This document shows positions 32,657 through 42,893 of a stretch of 64,000 bases of DNA, one piece after another. This stretch comes from Macrotis lagotis (lineage: Eukaryota; Chordata; Mammalia; Peramelemorphia; Peramelidae). Where the stretch lies: the NCBI RefSeq assembly GCF_037893015.1, contig NC_133665.1:105801937-105865936 (forward strand), written 5' to 3'. Each line of letters opens with the position of its first letter. Position 1 is the first letter of the stretch. Below the pieces are notes generated by a model. That model searched no databases and was not told where the DNA came from. It saw only the letters and a program-made list of their open reading frames with translations. Made by a program: the position numbers and the translations under genes.

Positions 32657-32808
32657 TTTTTTAGGTTTTTGTAAGGCAAATGGGGTTAAGTGACTTGCCC
32701 AAGGCCACACAGCTAGGTAATTATTAAGTGTCTGAGACCGGATTTGAACCCAGGTACTCCTGACTCCAGGACCGGTGCTTTATCTACTGTGCCACCTAGC
32801 TGCCCCAC
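32657..32808 (-). mobile_element. Young CORE-SINE (WSINE1-like), antisense
   Basis: Full length on the minus strand. The 13-bp sequence tattgttcttttt occurs at 32644-32656 and 32809-32821. It has the usual order: T run, 'aggtttttgtaaggcaaat', core, B box, 'ccacctagctgcccc'. Confidence 0.95.
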
Positions 32809-32949
32809 TATTGTTCTTTTTGTTTAAAGGTTTGAGTTCCCAATTGAATTCTTCCTGAGACAGTAAGCTATATGATGTAGACTATACATGTGCAATCACA
32901 TAAAACATTTCCATATTGGTCATTTTGTGGAAGAAACCTTGGTCATAAT

Positions 32950-33080
32950 TTTAGAGCCTTTGGATACATCTGGTCTACTTTTCTCATTTGATAGATGTAG
33001 AAACTGAGACCCAGAGAGGGGCCTATGAGTCATCCAAACTCACGGGGTGATAAGTAGCAGAGATGGGAAATGAACCACAG
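32950..33080 (-). mobile_element. MIR SINE fragment
   Basis: Plus strand 'gatagatgtagaaactgag', 'cccagagaggggcctatg' and 'cagagatgggaaatgaacc' are the reverse-complement MIR core. Confidence 0.65.
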
Positions 33081-33320
33081 AATCACTGACTAGAGTTAAA
33101 AGGGACCTCATTCAACCATATGTGAAAGGAATCCCCATCATGGTATATCCAACAAGTTAAACTTCTACTTGAAGATCTTCACTGAAGGGGAACTCTATGT
33201 CTTGGGCAATCCACTCTCCTTTTGGACAGCCCTAACTGTTAGAGAGTTGTTTTTTGATGTCACTCCTAAATTTTGCTTCTTTGGATCTTTGGTCTGTAGT
33301 TTCTGGTCCTGCCCTGTGAG
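33081..33320 (-). mobile_element. CR1/L3 LINE, 3' end, antisense
   Basis: Plus strand 'cttctacttgaagatcttc', 'actgaaggggaactctatg' and 'tttggacagccctaactg' match the reverse complement of the CR1/L3 3' UTR. Confidence 0.6.
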
Positions 33321-33847
33321 GTAGAAACCAAGTTATCTGATGCTGATTGAAGTATGGGTTGACCTCCAATGCTCCTTCTAACTCTGTGATTCTAGAATAC
33401 TTTACAGAAAAGAAAGTCATCACAGCTCAGAGGTATACCCATGTTGAAGAAATGAATCTGAACTTGAGACTGAGAGTTAACAGTGGAAGCCATGGAACAG
33501 TAGCTTAGGGCATTGGAGAAATGAAAAAGGAACAGGGGAATAAGGACTCCTTTCCAGGACACTAAACACCATCAAAGGATATAGCTTTCCTGCTGTGTCT
33601 ATTTATTCTTTATTTCTTTCTCCCATACACTGATTCACTCCCTAAGGAGGTTTCCCCAGCTGGAGTTGGAAGGAAGGCATATTAGAAACATTCTGCACAC
33701 AAGCACTGTTGCCCAGCTATATGGGGTGGTGGGAAGGATAGAACACAAATCAAATCTTCTTCTTGAAATGTTCCTTAGACCTTTCATTTGGTATAGATTT
33801 ATCCTGTATATTTCTACAGTTTCTTCTGTGAAGGAAATTCTGATTTT
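33321..33847. other. Anonymous sequence with a MIR3-like end
   Basis: A short MIR3-like 3' end lies at 33340-33400 ('ctccttctaactctgtgattc'). The rest is unrecognised. Confidence 0.4.
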
Positions 33848-34005
33848 TTTTAGGTTGGTTTTTTTTTTGTAAGGCAAACGGGGTTAAGTGGCTTGCCTAA
33901 GGCCACACAGCTAGGTAATTATTAAGTGTCTGAGACTGGATTTGAACCCAGGTACTCCTGACTCCAGGGCCGGTGCTTTATCCACTGCACCACCCAGCCG
34001 CCCCT
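33848..34005 (-). mobile_element. Young CORE-SINE (WSINE1-like), antisense
   Basis: Full length on the minus strand with a perfect 17-bp duplication, aaggaaattctgatttt, at 33831-33847 and 34006-34022. The longest and cleanest duplication in the window, so likely a recent insertion. Confidence 0.96.
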
Positions 34006-34084
34006 AAGGAAATTCTGATTTTGAATGTTTCCTTCCACTGATATCTATCAACAAATTGTAATTTATTGTCTTAAAAAGTTGCCT

Positions 34085-34400
34085 GGGGCACTGGGGTCAT
34101 AGATTTAGGGTTGAAAGAGACTTTACAGGTTATTCAGTCCATCTTCCTCACTTATCAGATGAAGAAACTGAGACCAAGGAGGATTACATAACTTATACAA
34201 GGTCACACAGAGAGTAAGCATCAGAAGGGCAATTTGAACCTAGATCCTTTAACTCCCAATGCAATATTCTTTCCATTTCTCCCAAGTGAGAGCTTAAGTG
34301 ATTTACCCATGGTCACAAAGATAATATATGTCAGATACCGAAACTGAACCCAACTCTATGGTCCACCTGCCATACCATCCCTGTACTTAGGTAAGAATGA
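34085..34400 (-). mobile_element. MIR3 and MIR SINE fragments, adjacent, antisense
   Basis: 34085-34285 reads the MIR3 reverse complement ('agatgaagaaactgagacc', 'aaggtcacacagagagtaag', 'ttgaacctagatccttta'). A second, more diverged MIR core follows at 34290-34395 ('aagtgatttacccatggtc'). Confidence 0.6.
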
Positions 34401-34415
34401 TGATAACCGGTATTT

Positions 34416-34680
34416 GCAGAGAGGCAACTAGATGGCACAATGGCTAGACTACAGCACTTGGAACTTGGAAGGACAGAGTTCAAATCTTGATTTTGACATT
34501 TCCTAGGTATGGAACCCCAGGTAGGTCATTTAGCCTCTGCCTGCCTCATTTTCTTCTTCTGCAAAATGGGGATAATAATAACCTCCACTTCCCAAGATTG
34601 TTTTGAGAATCAAATGAGATGATATTTGTAAAGGACTTGGAAAACCTTAAAGCTTTATATAAATGCTAGCTATTATTATT
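34416..34680 (+). mobile_element. MIR SINE, nearly full length
   Basis: Head 'gcaactagatggcacaatgg', B box 'gagttcaaatcttgatt', core 'aggtaggtcatttagcctc', 'tgcaaaatggggataataat', then 'aaatgagatgatatttgtaa' and the end 'aaatgctagctattattatt'. Confidence 0.85.
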
Positions 34681-34711
34681 AGTGCTTCATATATAAATGG
34701 CATATGGGTAT

Positions 34712-34905
34712 TATAATAATAATAGCTGACATTTTGTATGGCATTTTGAGATTTGAGGAACACTTCACATACATTCTCTTGTTTGATCTTCACAATGGCT
34801 GTGTAGTATAGTTACTAGAGATTGGGATGTGACAGAGGTCGGATTTGCATCTAGCTGTCTCCTAACTCCAAGGCTGACTCCTCTCCTACTATGCCACACC
34901 TTGAG
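34712..34905 (-). mobile_element. MIR SINE
   Basis: Plus strand 'tttgatcttcacaatggctg', 'gaggtcggatttgcatc' and 'ctactatgccacacc' fit the reverse-complement MIR, with a gap in the core. Confidence 0.6.
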
Positions 34906-34972
34906 TGTAGATATATGGCGGGAAAATGAGGGGGCAGGAGGGAAAGTGGGGGGAGGAGGAAGGAATAGAGAA

Positions 34973-35103
34973 GAGACAGAGATATAGAGAGAGGCAGACA
35001 GACAGATAGACAGACAGAGACACACAGAGAGACAGATAGACACACACACACACAGCGATACACAGAGAGACACACAGAGAGACAGACAGACAGACAGACA
35101 GAC
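34973..35103 (+). repeat. (GACA)n/(CA)n compound array
   Basis: Interrupted gaca, gata, gaga and caca units, with the longest perfect gaca run at the end (35082-35103). It yields Cys/Val/Ser/Leu-rich false frames on the minus strand. Confidence 0.95.
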
Positions 35104-35139
35104 TGATTTAATGAAATAGGGCCAGCCTGGAAATCACAG

Positions 35140-36380
35140 AATATCCCATACCAAAGTGGTTCATCAGTTCTATCTGCCACTTTCAGGAGCTCAGAATGTA
35201 ATTCCTCTGGACCTGGTGACTTGAACTCCTCAAGAATAACTCAGGAATCTCCTACTCTATTCTTATTTATCTTGAGTTTTAACAACTCAATCAGTCTTTT
35301 TTTTTTTTTTAATTCTGCCATCTCCAGTGCAAAGGTAGTTTTCTTTGGCAGAGAAAACAATTCTACCTTCTTTTTGTTGTCAGTTATTATTATCATCACA
35401 TTCACCACAAATAAAGTCCTACCCCTTCTTTAATCACCCTTTTCCCAATATAGCTTTTTGTTGACTGTAACTTATCTCACCAATTTAAACCCAATCTGAC
35501 TTCTTCCATTCCTAACATTATTTTTACAAAACCCTACTATGTTTTTATATTCATTCTCTGTTACCTGACCTTCCTTCCATTATATCCCTTTAAATTTAAG
35601 TTGGTTGAGTACCTTGTGTATCCATATCGGCCTCTTTAGACAACTTCCATTTTTCTTCTTTATTGGAATCATTTCCCTTTTTTTCTTCAGAATTTCATTC
35701 TTCAATATCTCCCATCCCTTCTGGATTGACTTAACCTGTAGACCTTTAAACCAAGGAATTCTTAATGCTTTGAAGTTTGCTTTCCCAAAACTTAGGGCAT
35801 ATGTCAGATGATGCCTAAATTTCCTTTCCTTTAGCAAAAATTCTAGGAAGGAGGATTTGTCACTTCCCCTAATATTCCCATCATTTCTACTCCCAACAGT
35901 TTTCTTCCCTGTTAACAAGATCAGATCCAGAGTAGAATTTTATACCTTGTTAGTTATTTCATTTTTTGAAGAATAAAATTATCAATGAGAGGCATAGCTT
36001 GGTGGTGCAGTGGATAGAGTACCAGCACTGGAATCAGGAAGACCTGAGTTCAAATCCAACCTCAGACACTTAATAATTAACTAGCTGTGTGACCCTAGGC
36101 AAGTCAGTTAGCCCCACTGCCTTGCAAAAATCATAAAAAAAAATTAACACTGAGGTAAACCAAGAAATTATTTAGTTCCTTGACTTTTAGTAAAGAGAAA
36201 GAGATCTCCAATAGACTCTTGGATGCTTGAAGACTCCTTACACTACTCTTCTGTGCCTCTGGGCCAGGCTTGTGATCTGTTTCCCTAATCCCTTATCTAT
36301 TGCCTCTTTCTGTCCAAGTTGTCTGTAATATACTCTAATGAAAAAAATCATTTCTGTTTTCTCCTTCCATTAATCTTTAC
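35140..36380 (-). mobile_element. CR1/L3 LINE, EN-RT linker region, split by a SINE
   Basis: The minus strand carries a 112-codon stretch without a stop (35580-35918). It includes 'KANFKALRIPWFKGLQ', 'GWEILKNEILKKKREMIPI' and 'RPIWIHKVLNQLK', which is the pattern of the CR1/L3 region between endonuclease and RT ('AxFxxLRxxxxxIPW', 'GWExFKxxIL', 'RPxWMNxELL'). Upstream on the minus strand (36142-36380), 'tattacagacaacttggac' and nearby bases fit the endonuclease end. Downstream, 35140-35580 follows the start of RT ('cctctggacctggtgac' on +). The young SINE at 35991-36141 is nested in it. Confidence 0.65.
35991..36141 (+). mobile_element. CORE-SINE (WSINE1-like), older copy nested in CR1/L3
   Basis: Head 'ggcatagcttggtggtgcag', B box 'gagttcaaatccaacc', core 'gtgtgaccctaggcaagtc' and A-rich tail. 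Flanks aaaattatcaatgag and aaaattaacactgag are an imperfect duplication of about 15 bp. Confidence 0.85.
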
Positions 36381-36436
36381 CCAAAACATGTAACCATGTT
36401 TTCCGATTCTGAGTGTTGCATTTTTCACATGAAGAT

Positions 36437-36635
36437 GTAAGTTGCATTTTGTTCATTTGTTTCAGTCATGTCTGACTCTTTGTGATCCCATTTGAAATTT
36501 TTTTTTACAGATAAACTGAAGTAAACAAGGTTAAGTAACTTGACCAAAGTCACACAGCCAGATTTGAACTAAGAGCCTTCCTGACTCTAGACCCCAACTG
36601 TGCATTATCTATCCACTGTGCCACCTCATTGCTTT
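36437..36635 (-). mobile_element. MAR1-type SINE
   Basis: Plus strand starts 'gttcatttgtttcagtcatg' and 'tctgactctttgtgatccc', the reverse of the RTE-like tail. Then 'acttgaccaaagtcacacag', 'ccagatttgaactaag' and 'atccactgtgccacctc'. Confidence 0.85.
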
Positions 36636-37164
36636 TTGCAACTCTATGATCAATATGTTCTTTAATAGTCAATGATACCACACACCACTACTCCTTTTAC
36701 CTACATAGCCCTATGGCCCTGTCATGTGTTTCATCTTGCCAAGTGTTAAAGATATATACCTCAGATCAAATTTATCTATTTGAATCGTTTCTCTTGTTTG
36801 ACATATAAACTTTAAGTGTTTGTGTATAGATATTAAAGGCCATTTTACTTCTGGCTCCTTTATTGGATTGTGTTGCCTTTGAAGTTTTAATTGATTCAAA
36901 TGCTTTTCTTCCTTCTTTATAGCTATTCTCTCTGACATTTAACTTGAGAGATTAGATTTAACTATAGGTGTAGATATGAAAGTAGATATAGGTGTAGATA
37001 TGAATGTGGATATAAGTACTATTATAGGTACAAATATCTAGATATGAATGTAGCGCTCATATAGATCTAGACTTAGCTATTGATAGGTAGTCCTCTCCTT
37101 TCATCCTTTTTTAGTTTAAAATTTTTTTGGTTAGATTTGCAAAATGTCAGCAAATAAATTCTTA
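36636..37164. other. Anonymous AT-rich sequence with a 24-bp tandem
   Basis: No gene. A 24-bp tandem repeat lies at 36963-37010. Confidence 0.45.
36963..37010 (+). repeat. 24-bp tandem repeat, two units plus degenerate continuation
   Basis: Units start tataggtgtagatatgaa (36963) and again at 36987, matching at 22 of 24 positions. Degenerate pieces (tataggtacaaatatctag, tagatatgaatgtag) continue to about 37060. Confidence 0.85.
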
Positions 37165-38415
37165 GCAACTTTTTAAAAAATGAACTTTATTGATTTTTTA
37201 ATATTTATATCCCTTAAACTTCCCCCCCTATATTGCTCCCCTCCCAGAGAGTCATCCTATTTAAGAAATAAAATTTTTAAAGAAAAAAAGAGAAAGACAA
37301 GAAAAAAAATCAGCAAATCCAATCACTATTTTCAAAAAAAATCTAACATTATGGCCAATGTCTAAACCAACTACATCTCAGAGGTCTGCAAAGGAGAGGT
37401 GAGGTGTCTTTTCATATTGCTTCTTTGGGTTCAAACTTTTTTGAGATTTTCAATTATTTTATGTTTCTTTACGTTTACATTGTTATTGTCATTTTGTGCT
37501 TATATGGGGTTTTTTGGTTCTTTGTATTTACCATATTTATTGGTTTTTATAGCACAATAATAATTATATTTCTGTACTGTATTTTGTTTAGTCATTCTCC
37601 ATTCAGTGGACATCTACTTTGTTTCCAGTTCTTTGTTACCACAAAAAGTGTTCCTGAAGATATTTGTTGCTTATAGAGCCTTTTTATCAGTGATCTCTCT
37701 GGTACATCCCGACCTTTTATTTGTTAAGCCAACAATGGGGCAAGAGAATACATATTTTAGCCGCTTATTTGCATAATCCCAAATTATTTTTCAGAATAGT
37801 TATACTAATTCATAGTTGTATAGATACATTAGGGCGCCTATTTCTTCACAATTCCTCTGACATTAACTATTCTCACCTTTTGATATCTTTGCCAATTTGC
37901 AGTTATGTGAGATGAAACTTCAAAGTTGCTTCAGTTTGTATTTTTCATTATTACTGATCTGGAGCATTCTGACATGTGCTTGTTAATAGTTTGAAATTCT
38001 TTTGATAACTGTTTGTTCATATCGTTTGACTACTTGTCTATTGGAAAATGACTTTTGGTCTTACATAATTCTCTTAGTTGTCTATACATATTTGGATATA
38101 TAACCCTTACCAAGAAATTTGATACAAAGATTTTTTTCCCATTTGATCACTTCCATTTTTTATCCTAGATGCATTAATTTTTTGTGCAGTTTCACATAAT
38201 AAAGATTACATGTGTTCAATTTCATGTAGGAAAGATGATGTATTTTATTTGAATTCCTTTGTTCCTTAATAAGTCAATAATATCCTGCCCATACTTGTAA
38301 AAGGTATGTGAACTTCTAATTTTTTATAGTATGACCTTTAATATTGAGATCACATGTCCATTTTGAATGTATTGTGGAATATGGTGGTAAGATGTTCATC
38401 TAAGTTTTGTTTATG
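37165..38415 (-). mobile_element. L1 LINE, ORF2 C-terminal region, antisense
   Basis: The plus strand follows the reverse complement of L1 ORF2: 'tagtcattctccattcagtg', 'ctactttgtttccagttc', 'cagaatagttatactaattc', 'tttgtatttttcattattac', 'atttggatatataaccctta' and 'cacatgtccattttgaatg'. The order is that of L1 from its C-terminus inward. The frame is lost. Confidence 0.7.
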
Positions 38416-39380
38416 CCAGCCTTGATTACAGCTAGTCCAGGTTAAATTATTTAGTACCTTGACTATGAGTAACTAGGTAAGAATGAGACCATAGCAGCAG
38501 GATCCACATAAGAAAATATCATGAATGAGGCGTTATTTCACATATTTTAGGCAGATTTTTCTAGGAATGATGGGACAAAATTCAAAGAGGGAGAACATAG
38601 GCAGAAAAGTCCAATTTTATTGCTAATTAAATGTGGTAGTCTCTCCTAGGAAATGCTGTGATTTGGGGCATTTAAATTTAGATTGAGTAGTCATTAACCA
38701 GTATATTGGAAGAACAATCCTGAACTGATCAAGGCGACTGGTGAGATAAGCCTAGGAAAGAGAGCTCAGCAAGATGGAAGCTATAAAGAGGAAGACCCAA
38801 TTCCTCAGCAATCTGTAATTACGCTTCAATTAGATTTTTTTTGAAACTTGAACATAGAAAATGAATCTTTTTCATTTGGTATCCTGAAGAGAGAGTTACC
38901 AGCTGGTTTGTAATTCAGAATTGCTACACATATTAAAAGTTTGACGGAGCTCTTCTATTTAACAGCCGTGTAAGGACAAGTGAACTGAAAAGAATGAAAG
39001 AACAGGGGTCTTGCTGAGTTGATTTTTCTTAACTAGGACAATTTTTAAATCTTATGACATCTGTTTGAGTTGGAGTTTCTTTTTTCATGACTTTAGTAGG
39101 GCCCTATAGATTTTCCAGACTGCTCCTCAAAATTTGTATCAAATGCAGGTAAAATAAATCTCTTCGGATTCACATCAGCATATAGTTTAGAATAATCATC
39201 CTCTTCAGCAGTAGATTTTAAACAAGAATGACTCAGTCTTTTCCTGTTGGTCCAAGTACCATGTGAAAATGAAAAACACTTTCTCTCCCTTCCTCCCTTT
39301 CTCCTCTCCTTACCTCTGTGTTTATGTCTTTGTCTGACTCTATGTCTCTGTCTCTGTCTCTGTCCCACACTCACACATAA

Positions 39381-39386
<6 letters not shown>
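38416..39386. other. Anonymous intronic sequence
   Basis: No repeat recognised. A minus-strand frame over 39093-39270 looks fairly protein-like in composition but matches nothing I know, and its other half is the CA array. Confidence 0.4.

Positions 39387-39429
<43 letters not shown>
39387..39429 (+). repeat. (AC)n microsatellite
   Basis: About twenty-one AC units, preceded by a tctctgtctctgtctctg stretch at 39342-39363. Confidence 0.97.
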
Positions 39430-39431
<2 letters not shown>

Positions 39432-39489
39432 TTCACATGTTCACTGTTCTCACAGTCACTTATCCCCTAGATTTCTCTTGCCATTGTTG

Positions 39490-39735
39490 AAAAGATGATA
39501 GTGTCAGAAGCCTCTAGGTAAGACGTTGTATTAGAAATTAAGAAGACCTGAGTTCAAAATCTGCCTCAGACATTTAAACTCAGATTAAGTGATCCTAGAC
39601 AAGTCATTAATCATCTTTCAGTCACAGTTTCCTTATTGGTAAAATGGGAAAATATTAATATCTACTTCTCATATGAGATGAAATATATAAGGGTTTTACA
39701 AACCTCAAAATGATATATAATATTATCTATTAATA
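39490..39735 (+). mobile_element. MIR SINE
   Basis: 'aagaagacctgagttcaaaa', 'gatcctagacaagtcatta', 'ttccttattggtaaaatggg', then 'agggttttacaaacctcaaa'. Diverged but in order. Confidence 0.65.
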
Positions 39736-39829
39736 CCATGATAAGTTTTGAGCTGGAAGGTACCTTAGAAGTTATCCAATCCATATTTAGGAGCATAGTA
39801 TGACAGAGCCATTAACAGAAATAAGGAAA

Positions 39830-39985
39830 AGGCGGCTAGGTGGCGTAGTGGATAGAGCACCAGCCCTGGAGTCAGTACTTCCTGAGTTCAAATCCGGCCT
39901 CAGACACTTAATAATTACCTAGCTGTGTGGCCTTGGGCAAGCCACTTAACCCCATTGTCTTACAAAAAAACCTAAAAAAAAAAAC
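39830..39985 (+). mobile_element. Young CORE-SINE (WSINE1-like)
   Basis: Full length: 'ggcggctaggtggcgtag' to 'aaacctaaaaaaaaaaa'. A 14-bp duplication, cagaaataaggaaa, lies at 39816-39829 and 39986-39999. Confidence 0.95.
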
Positions 39986-40169
39986 CAGAAATAAGGAAAT
40001 TAGAAAAAGGGACAACTTGGGTAGTGGTAGGATGAGATAGGATGGGAATGGGGGAGATAATAAGTTTAGTTTTCTATGTGTTAAGTTGGAATTCTAGTGC
40101 TCAATCCTGTTGGAGATATTGAATAGGCAGAAGGAGATGTGGCACCTCTTCTCTTCTCCCTCTATGTTA

Positions 40170-40837
40170 CTTCACTTGGTGATCTCAATGGTTCTAGGAA
40201 ATTTAATGATCACCCTTTTGCTGATACTCTTAGATCTAGCTATCCTGCTCTAATTTCTTTTCAACTACCTTTTAGATGTCTTGAACTGGATGTCCAATAA
40301 TTACCTCAAATTCTTCCTCCCGGTCTCTCAGGTTCACAATTTAGATGGTGTCATCCTTCACTCCTCACTATCTCCCCCAATATCCAATCTATTACCTCCT
40401 CATTATCTCCCCCCCTCCCTATATCGAATCTGTTACCTCACCTTTCCAGCATCTCTAGAATATCCTCTACCCCATACTTCCACCATCCTGCTATAGGCTC
40501 TCAAATCTCACAACTGGACTATCTCAATAACCTGCCAGTTACTCTGCCTGCCACAAATCTCTCCCATTAATCTATCCTCCATTAAGCCACCAGAGTCATT
40601 TTCCTAGTGCCAGTCCCTATCATCCCCTTTCTCATTAAACTCCAATGCCCCTCTCACTTGCAGAAGCAAATGCAAAATCCTCTTTCATTCAAAAACCTTC
40701 ATAACTTAGCCCCACTCCAGCTTTCTAATCATATATTAGATGTCCCCAACACCCTCACATACTCATTGTTGTTCCACAAACTAGACCCTATCCTTTAGCT
40801 CAAGGCATTTTCCCTGTCTGTCCACCACATCTTGAAA

Positions 40838-40880
<43 letters not shown>

Positions 40881-41135
40881 AGTTCTACTTCCAGGTTTCC
40901 CTGGCTATCTTCAAATCCCAACTAAAATCCTACCTTCTACAGGAAACCTTTTCCAAACTCCCTTAATTTCAGTATCCTTCAATTGATTATTTCCTATTTA
41001 CCCATTGTCTAGCTTGTTTATACATATACATTTGCTTATTGTCTTCTCCATTAGATGGTGAACTGCTTGAGGACAAGATCTGTCTTCTGTCTTTCTTTGT
41101 ATTCTCAACCCTTAGCATAGAGCCTAATATAGACA
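40170..41135 (+). mobile_element. L2 LINE, RT C-terminal part and 3' UTR
   Basis: 'cttgaactggatgtccaat', 'gatggtgtcatccttcact', 'caaaaaccttcataacttag', 'atcctaccttctacagg', and the 3' UTR 'gatggtgaactgcttgagg', 'cttagcatagagcctaatat'. A (CT)n run at 40843-40878 lies inside. Confidence 0.75.
40843..40878 (+). repeat. (CT)n microsatellite inside L2
   Basis: Eighteen uninterrupted CT units between 'gaaagctcg' and 'tcagttctac', replacing or expanding L2 sequence. Confidence 0.97.
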
Positions 41136-41655
41136 AGTTTTGTCTGAATGTGGCTGATCAGACCAATACAGGCTCGGAATGCTCTATCACAGGTCAGGCA
41201 CTAATAGCCCATGTGAACACCTGGGGTACTTAACTCTGAACTTACATATGTCATGTTTCCTTTGAGATGCTTCAATTCTGCCTCACTCATAGAATGCAGC
41301 CCCCTCACTGATGAGTCTCCCCATGCTGTACAGTCGGTTCCAAAGTTCTTAAGTGAGTGCTGGCTTGTGAGTGCTGGCCCTGTGTGGGTTCTCCATAGAA
41401 TAGTCTTCTTGGCAAACAATATGTCTGACATTCTAACAACGTATGCAACCCATCGTAGTTGCACTTTCTGTAGTAATGTTGGAATACTTGACACTTTAGC
41501 TCTAGAAAAGATCTCAGTGTCTGCTATCTTCTCCTGCCAGGTGATCTTCAGAATCTTCCTAAGACAATTTAAATGGAAGTGATTCAGCTTCCTGACATGG
41601 CACTGGTAGACTATCCAGGTTTCACAGGCACATAGCAATGAGGTTAGCACAATGC
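41136..41655 (-). mobile_element. Non-LTR LINE, RT C-terminal region plus zinc-finger-like motif
   Basis: A minus-strand frame of 149 codons (41201-41650) reads like the C-terminal part of a non-LTR retroelement RT: 'CETWIVYQCHVRKLNHFHL', 'CLRKILKITWQEKIADTEI', 'LLQKVQLRWVAYVVRM'. These are the family's CETW, LNxFHxxCLR, WQDxIPDTEV and QLRWxGHVxRM blocks. After one stop (TAG) the same frame continues with 'CLTCDRAFRACIGLISHIQT', the Cys2...His finger-like end that some such LINEs carry. The clade is uncertain: RTE-like or RTEX-like by the blocks, and unlike the BovB-type copy at 54.9 kb. It is truncated at its 5' side. Confidence 0.7.
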
Positions 41656-42323
41656 TCTAACCTTAAATTTGGTAGTCTAATACTTACTGTTAAATGACTA
41701 ACTGTCCAGAATTTTAGGAAGGCAATGGGGTTTGGTTCATAGATGCAAGTCATATGCCTAGAAATGATCATTGAAGCCATGGAAATGGATAGAGGACCAA
41801 GAGAAAGAAAAATCTTTCGAATATTAAATTTATAGACTGTGTGCAGAGCCCAGAGATTTGAGCAGGGATGGGAGACTAGAATATATCCTAGAGAGCTGGG
41901 ATACAGTCCATTTCCTCATGGAATTTACAGTCAAATAGAAATTTTTTGTGGAAAAAAGTTAGATTTCCTTTCACATCCCCTCTCACTCCATCCTTTAAGG
42001 AAATAGAAACTTAGAAATGACTAACATGTCCACATTATATGTAAAGTAGACAGAAGAGCAGGCTCTACCAACCATGCAGGAAAGGAGGCTAAGCAAGGTA
42101 CAAGAAAATTGGGGAGGGAGAAATACCCTTACTCCATCTGCCTCAATTTGGTTAACCATCTTTATTTTTGTGGATAAGTTCAGTATGACCTGGGTTATGT
42201 GAATGGTTTTTCCTAATGGTGTCTGTTTTTTATTCTAATGATTCCAGCACCAGAAGGAAATATGGATTCATAATTTCATCTTTTTTATTTGTCTTTTATG
42301 ACAGAAGGTTAGAAAGTCATTCC

Positions 42324-42325
<2 letters not shown>
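41656..42325. other. Anonymous intronic sequence
   Basis: Nothing recognised. Confidence 0.4.
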
Positions 42326-42378
<53 letters not shown>

Positions 42379-42399
42379 TATGTGTGTTTGTGTGTGTAT
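42326..42399 (+). repeat. (GA)n followed by (GT)n
   Basis: A pure GA run at 42326-42376, about twenty-five units, followed directly by tgtatgtgtgtttgtgtgtgt. Confidence 0.97.
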
Positions 42400-42692
42400 G
42401 GGCTCCTAAGGGTGGGATTGTCAGGGACCTGATAGTAGCAAATGGCTGAGGGGAAACCAAGTCACATGAACACAACTCTGAATACATAGTTGTTACTAAT
42501 ATTTACATGTTTATGTTGTTCTGGTAGAGAGCATGACTAGAAGGGGTTTCTTTTCATTGAAAGGGAGGAATGTTGGTATCGAAGTATGGGAGCAGAGATC
42601 TAGCAAGGAGAACCTGACTTAGAAAATTAGGAAATAAGCTATAATATTGGGGTCTTTCTGTCTCTTTTCATCTCTCTCTCTCTCTTTCTTAA

Positions 42693-42893
42693 ACAAGTAG
42701 CATGGAAGTGTATAGATGACTGGACTTGGAGCCAGGAAGACCTGATTTCAAATTCTACCTCAGATATTTACCAGCAATATAATCCTGGACAAGTCATTTA
42801 ACCTCTCTGTGACTCAGTGTCCTCATCTGTAAAATAGGGAGATTAGACATAAAGACTTCTCAAATCCTTTCTAACTGAATCCATGATGCTATA
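42693..42893 (+). mobile_element. MIR3 SINE
   Basis: 'agtagcatggaagtgtatag', 'gacttggagccaggaagac', 'gatttcaaattctacctc', 'gtcctcatctgtaaaatagg', ending 'ctaactgaatccatgatgc'. Confidence 0.8.

Noticed and set aside
34765-35180. Cys/Val/Ser/Leu-rich frames on the minus strand
   Set aside because: Translation of the GACA/CA array.
39093-39428. 111-codon minus-strand frame
   Set aside because: Its first third is the CA microsatellite (Cys-Val run). The rest has no match I know.
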